This document shows positions 1 through 9,242 of a stretch of 64,000 nucleotides of DNA, in pieces. Made by a program: the position numbers and the translations under genes. The stretch covers positions 1,126,463-1,190,462 of the forward strand of contig CAJNDS010002302.1 of NCBI GenBank assembly GCA_905221605.1, given 5' to 3'. The notes under the pieces were generated by a model that had not been told where the DNA came from, made no database searches, and saw only the letters and a program-made list of their open reading frames with translations. Source of the stretch: Symbiodinium natans. Taxonomy: Eukaryota > Sar > Dinophyceae > Suessiales > Symbiodiniaceae. Every line of letters starts with the position of its first letter. Positions within the stretch are counted from its first letter, which is position 1.

Positions 1-28
1 TTGTGTGGTGTGTTTTGTCGGCTGTGTG

Positions 29-113
29 TTTAGGGTTTAGGGTTTAGGGTTTAGGGTTCAGGGTTTAGGGTTTAGGGTTTAGGGTTTAGGGTTTAGGGTT
101 TAGGGTTTAGGGT
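29..113 (+). repeat. Telomere-type (TTTAGGG)n array
   Basis: About 12 near-perfect TTTAGGG units with one TTCAGGG variant. It ends abruptly in a 100-base non-repeat island (114-217) in which I see no gene. Confidence 0.95.
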
Positions 114-217
114 GCCTCCCCAGCACCCCCGAGATCATCACGTTGAAATTTCCACGGCATCCTAGGCCCAAACGCCAAAACCCGAAGCCCCCAGCCATCA
201 TGAGAGCCCTCGAGCCT

Positions 218-325
218 TGGGGTTTAGGGTTTAGGGTTTAGGGTTAGGGTTAGGGTTTAGGGTTTAGGGTTTAGGGTTTAGGGTTTGGGGTTTGGGGTTT
301 GGGGTTTGGGGTTTAGGGTTTGGGG
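218..325 (+). repeat. TTTAGGG array grading into TTTGGGG
   Basis: The array begins with TTTAGGG units, includes two hexamer GGGTTA units, then shifts to about six TTTGGGG units near 282-325. The block-wise change of unit suggests local slippage after the array formed. Confidence 0.9.
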
Positions 326-855
326 ACCCTGCCCCCCCACCCGCTCCAAGCAGCAATAAGTATTGAAGATCTTGGCGCCTATCCGACCTATGAAACCGTA
401 GCTAAACTAACTAAACCCTAACCCTCAAACTTGAAAATCCCAATTGACCATGAGACGTCCGTCCCTGAACGAGTAACCCCAAACCCTAAACCCTAAACTT
501 TCAACCCTAAACCCTAAACCCCTAAACTCAGAGAACTCAGTGAACAAGGACGGAAAGCAGACTATGGGAAGCAAACCAGTGCCAATGGACCACTCAGTCC
601 TAAACCCTTAAACCCAAAACACCCTAGACCCCTAAGCGCCCGAGCCCCTAAACCCCTAATCCCCTAAACCAAAAACCCTGAACCCTTAAACCCCTAAACC
701 CGAAAACCCTAAACCCTAAACCCCTAAGCCCTAACCCCTAACCCCGAAACCCTAAATCCTAATCCCTAGCCCTTAAACCCCTAAACCCCTGAACCCTAAG
801 ACCTAACCCCCAGACCCATTAACCCCTCAACCCTAAACCCTAAACCCCATTCCAG
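326..855 (-). repeat. Degenerate CCCTAAA mosaic
   Basis: Short unique text is mixed with decayed CCCTAAA units (478-525 and 598-855), many of them 8-mers such as CCCCTAAA. No gene is visible. It looks like an old array decayed by point changes and single-base slippage. Confidence 0.8.
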
Positions 856-951
856 TCTCCCAAACTTTCCCGCCACCCAGACGTCCTCAGCTACCGCGAA
901 GCCATGCGGACCTGCAACCGTGGGCTGCCGGGGAGCCCAAGCCCTCTTGTA
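856..951 (+). pseudogene. PPR-like exon fragment
   Basis: Directly after a pyrimidine-rich TTCCAG site an open frame reads through RHPDVLSYREAMRTC. This matches the usual PPR pattern (P-D-V-x-S-Y-x-x-A-M-x-x-C). The frame runs into the TTTAGGG array at 953 after about 30 residues. PPR proteins bind RNA, usually in organelles. It could be an exon of a gene with array-filled introns or a relic; too short to assign to a gene. Confidence 0.45.
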
Positions 952-952
952 G

Positions 953-1024
953 GAGGGTTTAGGGTTTAGGGTTTAGGGTTTAGGGTTTAGGGTTTAGGGT
1001 TTAGGGTTTAGGGGGGGGGGGGGG
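953..1024 (+). repeat. (TTTAGGG)n array ending in a G run
   Basis: Eight TTTAGGG units run directly into about 13 consecutive G residues. The G run looks like an extension of the last GGG. Confidence 0.9.
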
Positions 1025-1431
1025 AGCTTTGGGGGTGACTTGGCCACTAGGAGTGATAAGGGTTCAGGGTTTTAGGGTTCAGGGTTCGGGCTTTGGGCTG
1101 AAGCGTAAGCCCCAACCCCACCTGGTTTCGGGTTTTGTGTTTAGGGCCGGGTCTCTACTACCGTACAGTACAGTCCTTATAGTTGAGTTCCGGGTGCTGC
1201 CAGAAGTGTCCAAAATGTAGATCAACACCCGTGTGGCATTCATGCGCCTCGCGTTTGTTTGGCTTAACATGTCCATAACAAGGACTCAAGACCAAACCCT
1301 CAACCTCAAACCCTAAACCCCACATCCCAAACCATAAACCTCAAACCCTAAACCCTAAACCCCAAACCCGAAACCCTGAACCTTAAACCCGAAACCTTAA
1401 ACCCTAAACCGTAAACCTTTAACCTCCCCAG
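1025..1431. other. Island and decayed CCCTAAA mosaic, no gene
   Basis: Positions 1025-1295 hold unique sequence with a few TTCAGGG-like words. Positions 1296-1425 hold a decayed CCCTAAA array. Short frames here exist because the heptamer lacks stops in several frames; I see no protein family. Confidence 0.6.
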
Positions 1432-1500
1432 GTTCAGCTACGAGTCGGTCCTTACTCTGTTCCAGGATATGCGTGCCCGTGGACCCAGCACTGGGTCTCC
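1432..1500 (+). pseudogene. PPR-like exon fragment
   Basis: A CCTCCCCAG acceptor-like site precedes a frame reading FSYESVLTLFQDMRARGPS. This fits the second helix of a PPR unit (x-A-L-x-L-F-x-x-M-x-x-x-G). No donor or continuation is clear. It lies on the same strand as the fragment at 856. Confidence 0.5.
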
Positions 1501-1712
1501 TAATCCAGAGAAAGATGTCTGGGCTTGAAGCCTGAAAGCCTAAACCCTAAACCCTCAAGTCCTAAACCCTAAACCCCAAACCCCAAACCCTAAACCCTAA
1601 ACCCTAAGGAACCCGAAGCTCTTTACGACCCTAAACGGTCCAGAGTTTTGAGTTGGTGTCTAGGGTTGAAAGTGCAGGACCCACACGCAGCAAGGACGAC
1701 AGAAGCAAAGGG
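1501..1712. other. Decayed CCCTAAA array and short island
   Basis: Positions 1530-1612 carry about ten CCCTAAA/CCCCAAA units. The rest is unique with no recognised feature. Confidence 0.6.
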
Positions 1713-1825
1713 TACTTGGAGGTTCATGGGTCTTGTAAGTAGGGTTATAAGTAGGGTAACTGTGGTTATGACCTTATTTAGATTACTTAAAACCCTACTT
1801 ATACGTGCCCATGATCCTCCAAGTA
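1713..1825. mobile_element. Inverted-repeat element, family A (copy 1)
   Basis: Begins TACTTGGAGGTTCATGGG and ends in the reverse complement of almost the same text (CCCATGATCCTCCAAGTA). The interior contains the family words GGGTTATAAGT and ACTTATA. At 113 bp with no coding capacity it fits a MITE-like non-autonomous element. No transposase for it is seen in the window. Confidence 0.75.
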
Positions 1826-2676
1826 CCTGGTCCAAGTCTTTGCGTTCCCGGAGTTCTCAAAGGTTATAGGGCCTCGGGTTTAGGGTTTACGGCTTTGGCT
1901 TGAGGGTTATCATTCACTTCCTGGTGTCCTTCGAACTCTGAGCTTGGTTCTTCCTGTGGGTGTAGGGCTTTGCTGTTTGGGGTTCAGGGTTTAGGTTTGA
2001 TAAGGGTAGGCGCTACCTAGCGCCCGAAGTCTGCCGAGTTCCCCCCCTAGTAAGTTCAGGTTTTACGGTGTCGTCTTCTTCCCTTGCATAGCTAACGATA
2101 ACTTTCCACACCCCAGGAATCGGAGAGTCCTCCCTCAAAGAGCAGTGCATGCAAGAATATCCCAGCACTTAAGCCTTCCCTCGCCCCAAGTCATAAATTC
2201 GGAGATCTCAGGGCAAACTAGGGTGTAGGGCTCTGACCCCACATCCTACAAACCCTAAGCCCTAAGCCCAAAGAGCGGCCAAGGATCGTGCGCTGGAGCC
2301 GGGCGTGGAGGAGCCACCCATAGCCGAGGGTTCCATAGGCTGTGTGTGGGTCTGGGATTTAGGGTTGAGGGTTTGGGGTGTCGGTCTTGGGGACTTACAC
2401 TGGCTCTGCTGTAGGGTGCCAAGCTCTTTTCAGCCTGGGTCCTGAAATCCCCCCCCTCCCAAAAAAACAACATCCTCACAACTAAATCCTAAAGCCTAAC
2501 TGCTAGACGCCCGAAGCCCTTACCCCTAAACCCTAAAGTCCTGTAAATAGCTCCCTGCAGCCCTAAGCCCCTAAACTCTGTCCCTGACACGCCAAATAGC
2601 CCAACAACCTTACACAGCAGGGCCCCTAAACCCCCTTGACCTAAGCCCCTAAGCCCCTAGACCCTAAACCCTCTTG
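1826..2676. other. Unique island, no recognised gene
   Basis: Mixed unique sequence with isolated heptamer words. A frame on the minus strand (2255-2479) is proline-rich low complexity and not convincing. Confidence 0.4.
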
Positions 2677-2757
2677 GGAATCTGGGAGGAGTACAACGAG
2701 GTGATGCTGGCGCTGGTCACCGGCCAGAGATGGAAGGAGGACGGGTCGGGGGTGGGG
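2677..2757 (+). pseudogene. PPR-like exon fragment
   Basis: The frame reads IWEEYNEVMLALVTGQRWKE, similar to a PPR first helix (x-Y-N-x-V-M-x-A-L) followed by the W-K-E start of a second. It sits between a CCCTAAA tract and a family A half-element. Confidence 0.4.
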
Positions 2758-2759
2758 TT

Positions 2760-3104
2760 ATAGTTCATGGCGCTTATAGCAAGCCAATTATAATGCCAAT
2801 TATACCTGTACTTGTAACCCTATTAGGGGGGCTAAACAGGGCTACCTTATTGGGGTCCTGATTATAAGGGAATCCTACTATTTGGGGGTCTATGTGTTGG
2901 GTCCCTGTTCTTCGTAAACTCTCATATTTCTTCAATAGGAATTATCCTAAGATAGCCTTTTTTTGTCCCTAGTCTTGGTGTTAGTTTGGTCCCCAAAGGT
3001 TGTTATTGTTGTTGTCGCTGCCCCTGTTGGGGTACTTAAGAGGCCTATAAGTGGGTTGTAACTACACGTAGAAGTGGGTTATAAGTGCCCCGAACCTCCA
3101 AGTA
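2760..3104. mobile_element. Family A element split by an R2 insert
   Basis: A family A left arm (about 2760-2835, with CCAATTATAA words) and right arm (3028-3104, ending CGAACCTCCAAGTA) flank about 190 bp of other repeat. That insert (2836-3025) contains GGGAATCCTACTATTTGGGG and GGTTGTTATTGTTGTTGTCG and recurs at 62145-62338, again followed by a family A right arm. I name the insert R2. The nesting was probably copied as a unit. Confidence 0.65.
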
Positions 3105-3461
3105 GGGCTTGAGGGTGAATCCCAGTGACACAATCGATGTGCATCTTTTTCACTTCAACGTTGGGATCGCGGGACAGGTAGGCTCCGTCGTCTTCCCATG
3201 CAAGGCAATCGTGGTCGTACATGGACACAGCTGTGCGGTGCTATTTTGTCCTGTCCCCGACGGAGAACATCTCTCTGCTTCCATGTGTTGTTGCTGTGAT
3301 GTTGCTTCAAGTGGGCCTTGAACAAATGTGCGCACGACAGTAGTCGAAGCCTACGTGGCGCTCGCGCCAGACAACTTGTCGAAACACGCCCAGTGTTTTG
3401 CTTTTCTCCTTCAGACACACCTGAAGGCCTTCTTGATATGCTCTTCCATGTAATTTCTGAA
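3105..3461 (-). other. Island with open frames, unidentified
   Basis: Frames stay open on both strands; on the minus strand one spans 3155-3418. Two minus-strand frames carry coding-like text but are separated by stops, so a decayed gene is possible. No family recognised. Confidence 0.3.
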
Positions 3462-3527
3462 CCCTAAACCCTAAACCCTAAACCCTAAACCCTAAACCCT
3501 AAACCCTAAACCCTAAACCCTAAACCT
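3462..3527 (-). repeat. Perfect (CCCTAAA)n array
   Basis: Nine consecutive CCCTAAA units with no variants, so the array is young or recently homogenised. Confidence 0.95.
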
Positions 3528-3791
3528 AGAGCCGCTAAAAGCTCATCACCTCACGGAACACGACAGCTATCTTCTAAAGTAATCTCCATTTAACCCCTCT
3601 CCCTCCGCCCCGCACGCGAATCTCAAATCTTCATGTGGGCTTAATGCATAGCAGAGATTTCAGGTCATCCTAGACTAGACCTTTTAGGATTCATGTAGGG
3701 TTTGGCTTTGGAGCCTCCCCTGTATGTACATACATCGAAGCAAAGGAGGCATAGCGAAGAATTGCAGTACATGCCCTCTTGCGCATGGGCA

Positions 3792-3897
3792 TACTTGGAA
3801 GTTCAGGGGACTTCGTAATCCAATTACAAGTGTAATTTTCAAAGCTTCTTAAGTACCCTAATGGGGTTGTAATTGAGTTATAAGTACACTTATAATT
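3792..3897. mobile_element. Family A element, right end missing (copy 3)
   Basis: Starts TACTTGGAAGTTCAGGGG and continues through the family words AAGTACCCTAATGGGGTTG and TATAAGTACACTTATAATTG. It stops exactly at ATTG, the position where other copies receive telomere-type arrays. The preceding 3528-3791 holds nothing recognisable. Confidence 0.65.
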
Positions 3898-3922
3898 GCA
3901 GGATATTCTGGATGTGGTTTAG

Positions 3923-4011
3923 GGGGTTCTCGACAAGGCCTTCGACATCTTCACCAAGATGCGGACGAGCGCCACCGCCTCAGCAACTGCCCTCTGTCCG
4001 ATGCATGCGGT
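3923..4011 (+). pseudogene. PPR-like exon fragment
   Basis: The frame reads VLDKAFDIFTKMRTS, a good match to a PPR second helix (x-x-A-x-x-I-F-x-x-M). It begins next to the truncated family A element. An upstream in-frame TAG means it cannot extend left without splicing. Confidence 0.45.
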
Positions 4012-4258
4012 CTAGGATTGTTTCTTTGGGGGTTGGGGCAGTTTTTGGTTTTTTTTGGTTTTATGGTATAGGGTTAGGGTTTATAGGGTTTACGGCTTCG
4101 GTGGGTGTGGATGTCGTATTGCGTGTAGCGACGAAACACTAAACAACACGCTCAGCACGATGTCTGCCACGGTGGAGGGCAATCAACCATCCAGCATTTC
4201 TTGAGTTTAGCCCTTAAATCATAGCCCGTACACCCCAAAGGCTGCATTGCGAAGCACG
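4012..4258. other. Island, no recognised feature
   Basis: T-rich text with isolated heptamer words; no gene, element or array recognised. Confidence 0.4.
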
Positions 4259-4342
4259 CAAAGCTGCTCCGAGGACGCCCCTCGACCAAACGCGGAGAGC
4301 TACAACGTCGTCCTGTATGCCTGCGCGGACACGCAGGGTTTA
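4259..4342 (+). pseudogene. PPR-like exon fragment
   Basis: The frame reads RPNAESYNVVLYACADTQG, the P-N-x-x-S-Y-N-V-V-L-x-A-C signature of a PPR unit. It runs directly into GGTTTAGGG text. This is one of the clearest PPR signatures in the window. Confidence 0.55.
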
Positions 4343-4690
4343 GGGTCTATGGTTGAGGGGTTTAGAGATAGAGTTTCCGGGAAATCCTGGACCTACGGTG
4401 ACTCACAGTTGTTCCATCGAAGGTCAGAAAGAAGTAGAAGGTCTCAGAAAGCGTAAGTTTACGCATGGTTAAGGCTAAGGTCATTTGCATGATGCAAGGT
4501 TGCAAGGGTAGGATGCCACTACATGCTGCGCTCCTCCGGGTAGGCTAGGTTCCGACATTTTCCCTAAACTCTACTCCCAAACTTAATCCTGCAACCCTAT
4601 ATCGTCGTAAGGTATGACAATGACCGTCAAGTCAGTCCTACCACCCTTGCGGACTTGCGCTGCCCGGAAAAGCCACCCATGCATCCAAGT
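4343..4690. other. Island, no recognised feature
   Basis: Unique sequence without a long frame, array or inverted repeat that I can identify. Confidence 0.4.
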
Positions 4691-4752
4691 AACCCTAAAC
4701 CCTAAACCCTAAACCCTAAACCCTAAACCCTAAACCCTAAACCCTAAACCCT
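4691..4752 (-). repeat. Perfect (CCCTAAA)n array
   Basis: Nearly nine uninterrupted CCCTAAA units. Confidence 0.95.
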
Positions 4753-4894
4753 ACTCCGTTGTGGACTGTGGGGTTCTCTGTAAGCCGGCCCTGTGGCAGG
4801 ACTGCGACGATGACCGGGCCCCAGCTTAGTGGAGGGATCCCACAGACTGCCCTAGACCCTGAAATCCTTCTAGTTGAGGGCTTCTACTAGAGAG

Positions 4895-4956
4895 GGTTTA
4901 GGGTTTAGGGTTTAGGGTTTAGGGTTTAGGGTTTAGGGTTTAGGGTTTGGGCTTAG
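4895..4956 (+). repeat. (TTTAGGG)n array
   Basis: Seven perfect units followed by TTTGGGC. It lies only 140 bp from a CCCTAAA array, so the two converge on a short island. Confidence 0.95.
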
Positions 4957-4980
4957 GGTTGAATTTCGGGTTTAGGGTTA

Positions 4981-5085
4981 CCTAATTAGGGGAGTACTTG
5001 GGCGGTAAGGTGCTTCCAAAATAGGGACTTTCGGGCCCAAGTAAACAACAATAATGTGATACATGGACCCTTCGGGGAATCTCGG
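4981..5085 (+). mobile_element. Interspersed repeat family C (copy 1)
   Basis: Shares GAGTACTTGGGC, GGTGCTTCC, the GGGCCCAAGTA word and ACATGGACCCTT, in order, with copies at 13185, 32171 and 36651 and an inverted copy at 48641. Confidence 0.6.
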
Positions 5086-5764
5086 GGGATCCTTGAACCT
5101 GAATACCCAGCCGGAACCCAAGACACGAAACCCCAAACGTTGAACCAAGAAGCCCCAACCCCTCAACCCAAACTGTCAAATTTCTGCTTCCACCTTCATA
5201 AGTGGCATACGAAGCCTGTTTTAAGTAACTTTAATCACTGAACCCTAAACCTGTTTAAGTTTCGGGGCTGTTAAAGTATATGGATGAGCCGAAAGTCCAT
5301 CAATTTCCCAAAATCAAGGGACCTCCCTCATGTACCCCAAAAGCACCATGATCCTGATTATACGAGGTCCCAAAAAGGTTCGCCACACGCGAACCTCCAA
5401 ATAAAACCAGATGGCTCCTAAAGCTAACTTAGGGACTAGGGTTTCTTGTTTATCTAGGGGTAGTTATATGGGCCCTATATACGGTCCCTTACATCCTTTC
5501 AAGGGTTCTGAAATATTGGCCCTTGGGCTGTATAGGGTATATAAAGGGTATATCTAGAATGGGTTCTCTGAATAACCCTACACCCTGAATCCGATTCCCT
5601 CCTTCAAAGGTATATCGCGCACTCTAGGCCAACTCTTATCGCAGGTGGCGGACTGGTAGAGACAGCTCTTGTCAGAAAGCGAGCTGCTGACCTTGTGCGG
5701 GTGGGCTTTCCACTGTATGTTCGGGCAACCCTAAACCCTAATCCCTAAACTTAAACGGTTCGCG
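5086..5764. other. Unique island, no recognised gene
   Basis: AT-richer sequence with TATAGGGTATATAAAGGGTATAT near 5530-5555. A TCTTATCGCAG acceptor-like site at about 5635-5645 is followed by a short open stretch. I cannot assign it. Confidence 0.4.
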
Positions 5765-5766
5765 GT

Positions 5767-5797
5767 TTAGGGTTTAGGGTTTAGGGTTTAGGGTGTG
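5767..5797 (+). repeat. Short (TTTAGGG)n array
   Basis: Four units followed by GTGTGGG. Confidence 0.9.
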
Positions 5798-5838
5798 GGT
5801 TCCTGCCCAAGAGAGTTTCGGTGTCGAAACCCCCCCCA

Positions 5839-5919
5839 CTTAAGGACGCGGCATGGGCGAAAGCTCTCGGCTACTGGGTGGACATGCGGCAGGCGTGGTG
5901 CCGGGGCCTGGAGACGTGA
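5839..5919 (+). pseudogene. PPR-like exon fragment
   Basis: The frame reads DAAWAKALGYWVDMRQAWCR, resembling a PPR second helix (W-x-x-A-L-x-x-x-x-x-M). It closes at TGA 5917-5919, but GAGAC|GTGAAG at the same place could be a splice donor. Confidence 0.4.
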
Positions 5920-5985
5920 AGCTGTACTTGGGCCCTGCTCGCGCGTCCTTGTCACATATTATGACAGTTGGGTACCTGGCTCGGA

Positions 5986-6043
5986 ACACACACACACACA
6001 CACACACACACACCCACCCACCCACCCACCCACCCACCCACCG

Positions 6044-6080
<37 letters not shown>
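5986..6080 (+). repeat. (CA)n/(CCCA)n microsatellite
   Basis: CA dinucleotides, then CCCA/CCAC tetramers, then CA again. This gives long spurious Thr-His frames on both strands. Confidence 0.95.
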
Positions 6081-6082
<2 letters not shown>

Positions 6083-6284
6083 CACACCATCTACTGTTCT
6101 GTGGACCGACCTGTCCGGTGTTATGATTTGGTTTTGTCTTGCATTCCGTCTTTCACCGTACAGTTGAGAATCGTCGATTGGCGAGCGGGGGGGTAGGGCT
6201 CGACACAGTGCGTGGGTCGTAAGTGGTTGCTCGCCTCCGAAGATATGCAGCTTCATGCACCAGCTCTGTACTGAGAGTCGTCCC

Positions 6285-6430
6285 TTGGGATATTCCCCCT
6301 TCTGCTAACAGTCCTTACTTGGGATTAGAGTACCCCCGATAACCCTAAACCCTAAACCCTAAACCCTAAACCCTAAACCCTAAACCCTAAACCCTTTTCA
6401 GGACTGTTAGTGTAAGGGGGAACATCCCAA
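6285..6430. mobile_element. Family B inverted-repeat element with telomere insert (copy 1)
   Basis: Outer ends are TTGGGATATTCCCCC and its inverse GGGGGAACATCCCAA, followed inward by CTAACAGTCCTTA / GGACTGTTAG. The element centre, which reads CCCCTATTCAGG in other copies, is interrupted by about 55 bp of (CCCTAAA)n at 6339-6394. Confidence 0.8.
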
Positions 6431-6451
6431 GTCGTCCCCATTACCTGACCA

Positions 6452-6514
6452 GGATATGACGCCGGGCTTCGACTCCTACGACATGCTCCTACTGGCTGGA
6501 TGGCTGCACACAAG
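6452..6514 (+). pseudogene. PPR-like exon fragment
   Basis: After an ACCTGACCAG acceptor-like site the frame reads DMTPGFDSYDMLLLAGWLH, fitting a PPR first helix (P-x-x-x-S-Y-x-x-L-L-x-A). It ends at the TTTAGGG array that begins at 6514. Confidence 0.45.
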
Positions 6515-6587
6515 GGTTTAGGGTTTAGGGTTTAGGGTTTAGGGTTTAGGGTTTAGGGTTTAGGGTTTAGGGTTTAGGGTTTAGGGC
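6514..6587 (+). repeat. (TTTAGGG)n array
   Basis: Ten perfect units. It is the last telomere-type array before a 5.1-kb stretch without any. Confidence 0.95.
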
Positions 6588-7142
6588 AGTGCCCTGGGGC
6601 GGGTTTTAGGGTTGTGCGGTCTGGGGGGTGGTTTGGGCATGGGCGCAGCCCCTCAAATTCTTGCAGAGCAACTTTCGGCTTCTGCTGCTTTCGATGTACA
6701 GGGGCTTGGGATCAACATGCCACTTTCGCACTAGCTTGTGCATGGCTTGCGCGACAAATTACTATCGGTATCTTACTGGCAGCAGTGGGACATACAGACA
6801 GTCGACTCGATCAGCCATTCTCCCTGATGCTTCTGCGGCACAGGACACAAGCAAGCCCCCAAAATTTAAGAGCCTCCGGCTCAAGCCACCGACCCCGCAG
6901 GAGAACAAGTTTAAGGTTTGGGGTTTGGTGATTTTGTTTGCGGTTCCGTTCCTGTTGGGGGGGGGTGGGGGGGTGGGGGGGTGGGGGGGGGTTTGGGTGG
7001 GTGGCTTAAATAGGGTCTATTTGGAAGCTGAGACTCGGGTTTTTAGACTAACCAATGCGTCTCCACGAGAGTATTCTTGGAAGCTGAGAGTGGTGTTTTT
7101 GTGTGGTAGATACAAAGGAAAGGGCATAAGAAAGTAGCGAAA
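6588..7142 (+). other. Island with open frame and G-rich tract
   Basis: A frame over 6628-7137 stays open for 169 codons, but its second half is a G-run (6957-7000, GGGGGGGT units) translating to Gly-rich text. The first half (about 6628-6900) is mixed sequence with TTTCGATGTACAG at about 6700. It might contain an exon; no family recognised. Confidence 0.3.
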
Positions 7143-7552
7143 GGAGCTCCTCAATTCCCTTCCTTATCTCCTATGCTCTTTTCTGTATTCATTGCAACAG
7201 GAGAATACAGGAAAAGGGCCTCCATTCCCCTCTTGTTCTTCCTTTCTTGTGTTTTTGTCATTTAAAGGGGAACAGGAGAAGAGAGGGGAAAGAGAAGGAG
7301 AGAGGAGAGATAAAAGGAAGACAATTTTAATGGGAAGAGCCAAGAAAAGAATAGAAAAGAGAGATGAACAAAGAAGATGGAGAGACAAAACAAGGCGCAA
7401 AGAAAATGGCACTCTTCTTTATCTATCCTCTCTCCCTTCTCTCTCCCTTCCCTCTTTCTTTTCGAAACAGAAAAACGAAAAAGGAAGAACTTGAAAAGGA
7501 GAAGGGTAAGGAAAAGAGCAGAAGAGACAGGCCGAAAAGAGGGATATGATGA
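7143..7552 (+). repeat. Purine/pyrimidine block X, copy 1
   Basis: Alternating CT-rich and GA-rich stretches (for example GGGGAACAGGAGAAGAG). It is nearly identical to 9243-9643 and related to 8412-8737. The low-complexity frames open on both strands (Lys/Glu/Arg on +, Leu/Ser/Phe on -) are side effects of composition, not genes. Confidence 0.85.
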
Positions 7553-7710
7553 AGTATGGGCAAGGTCCACGCGCAAGGAGTCACTCTCTGCTTACCCTTC
7601 CACTGCTTTATCATACAAGTTCCTTTCTTGTGTTATATTAGTTAAAAGGTAACAGAAGGAGAGAAGGGCAAGGGAAGTGAGAGAGGAGAGACAACAAGGA
7701 GGCCATTTGA
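7547..7710 (+). repeat. Block Y, copy 1
   Basis: Contains GATGAAGTATGGGCAAGG, CTTACCCTTCCACTGC and TATCATACAAGTTCC. It recurs at 8738-8898 with the same flanking order (X then Y). Confidence 0.8.
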
Positions 7711-7726
7711 ATTTTCTGGAGGGGTA

Positions 7727-8065
7727 CTGAAAAGAAGAGAAGACACAATAAACAAGGAGACGGATAGCACTCTTCTTTATCTATCATCTGTCCCTTCCTT
7801 GTCTCTCGCTTTTCCCTCTATAATTAAAAAAATAGGTGCCCTCTCTCCTCTTCAGGAAGCCCCCTTGCCCTTATTTTGCTAGCTTTCTGAAACGACAAGG
7901 AAAACAACACATAGAAAGAGAGGAAAGGAATGAAACAATAGGCAGTGGAGCTCTTCAGTGTCTTTACCTATCTCTTTTCTTCTTTTTCTTTTTATTCAAT
8001 AAGGAAAAGAAGCTTCCTTTGGTGTGATTTTGAGATTCAAAAGAGAACAAGAGAAGAGAAGGGAG
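7727..8065 (+). repeat. Block Z, copy 1
   Basis: Contains AGCCCCCTTGCCCTTATTTT, GCTAGCTTTCTGAAACGAC and AAGAAGCTTCCTTTGGTGTG. It recurs almost unchanged at 9646-9990 and in part at 10527-10735. Confidence 0.85.
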
Positions 8066-8411
8066 AGAGAAAGGAGAGAGGAGAGATCAAAAGGAAACAA
8101 TTTTCATGGGAAGAGCAATGAAAGTCATGGAAGAGAAATGAAGACAGGAGAGGGAGGTGCAAAATCAGGCAAAGAGAGGATGGTGCTCGTTTTCTTCTTT
8201 CCTCTCTTTCTTATCTTTCCCTTTTAAATAGAAAACAAAAGGAAGAACAATGAACATGTAAAGGAACCCATTTTCTTTTTCCGTTTGGGAACAAGGAAAA
8301 GAACAGAGGCGATAGGGCGAGAGGAGGGATTTGCTGCAGCGTGGGGAGGGTCTACGGACAAGGAGCCAACCCCGCTCACTTTCCCCATCCATTGGAAAAG
8401 AAAGGAACATG
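8066..8411 (+). repeat. Diverged purine/pyrimidine-rich sequence
   Basis: Same composition as blocks X-Z, with a partial X-like stretch (GAGAGGAGAGATCAAAAGG, GGGAAGAGCAATGAAA) near 8070-8130. No gene. Confidence 0.65.
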
Positions 8412-8737
8412 GCCTCCATTCCCCTCTTGTTCTTCCTTTCTTGCGTTTTTGTCATTTAAAGGGGAACAGGAGAAGAGAAGGGAGAGAGAAGGAGAGAGGA
8501 GAGACAAAAGGATTGCATTGTTAATGGGAAGAGCAAAGAAAAGAATAGAAGAGAGATGAATAGAGAAGAGGGAGAGACAAAACAAGGCGCAGAGAAAATG
8601 GCACTCACTCTTTATCTATCCTCTCTTCCTTATCTCTCCCTGCCATCTTTCTTTTCGAAATAAGAGAACAAAAAGGAAGAACTATGAGAAGGAGAAGGGT
8701 AAGGAAAGGAACAGAAGAGATAGGCCGAGAGGAGGGG
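8412..8737 (+). repeat. Block X, copy 3 (diverged)
   Basis: Begins CCTCCATTCCCCTCTTGTTC like the other copies but carries scattered substitutions and small indels, so it is older than the 7143/9243 pair. It is followed by block Y as at 7143. Confidence 0.75.
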
Positions 8738-8898
8738 TATGACGAAGTATGGACCGGTCCACGCGCCAGGAGTCACCCTCTGCTTACCCTTCCACTGCCT
8801 TATCATACAAGTTCCTTTCTTGTGGTTTATCAGTCAGAAGGAAACAGAAGGAGAGAAGGGAAAGGGAAGTGAGAGGAGATAACAAGGATGCCATTTTT
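8738..8898 (+). repeat. Block Y, copy 2
   Basis: Matches 7547-7710 through CTTACCCTTCCACTGCC and GTGAGAGGAGATAACAAGG, then leaves the match near GGATGCCATTTT. Confidence 0.75.
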
Positions 8899-9242
8899 TC
8901 TGGAAGCGCAACTGTACCGGAATGTGGCCACAACAAGCAGGCCAGGGAGGCTCAGGCGGGGCAAGTCTCTCCCTAATTAGAAAAAATCAACCTTGCTATT
9001 CACAGGTAGGCGCCCTTCTTCCTCTTCAGGAAATCGCCTTTCCCTTATTTTGTTATTTTGCTTTTTGAAGCGAATAAGAAAAACAACAAAAAAGAAGAGA
9101 GGACAGGGAATGACTAGGTAAAGAGAGGAGCTTTTCAATTTCCTCCCTATCTCTTATGTTACTTTTCCTTCTTGGGCGGGTGTCCTTTTTTCTTCCTTGA
9201 AGATGCAGAAAACTATCAAAAAGGACACCCGTTCCATCGCCC
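8899..9242 (+). repeat. Spacer of same composition
   Basis: Unique within the window but still CT/GA-rich; one part (9010-9090) resembles block Z (CTTCAGGAAATCGCC, CCCTTATTTTG). No gene. Confidence 0.6.

Noticed and set aside
29-113. Window start as a true chromosome end
   Set aside because: The array is short, preceded by non-repeat bases, and similar arrays of both orientations recur throughout.
5840-6256. Long frames over 5795-6256 on both strands
   Set aside because: Their length depends on the (CA)n/(CCCA)n microsatellite; only the short segment near 5839-5919 looks protein-like.
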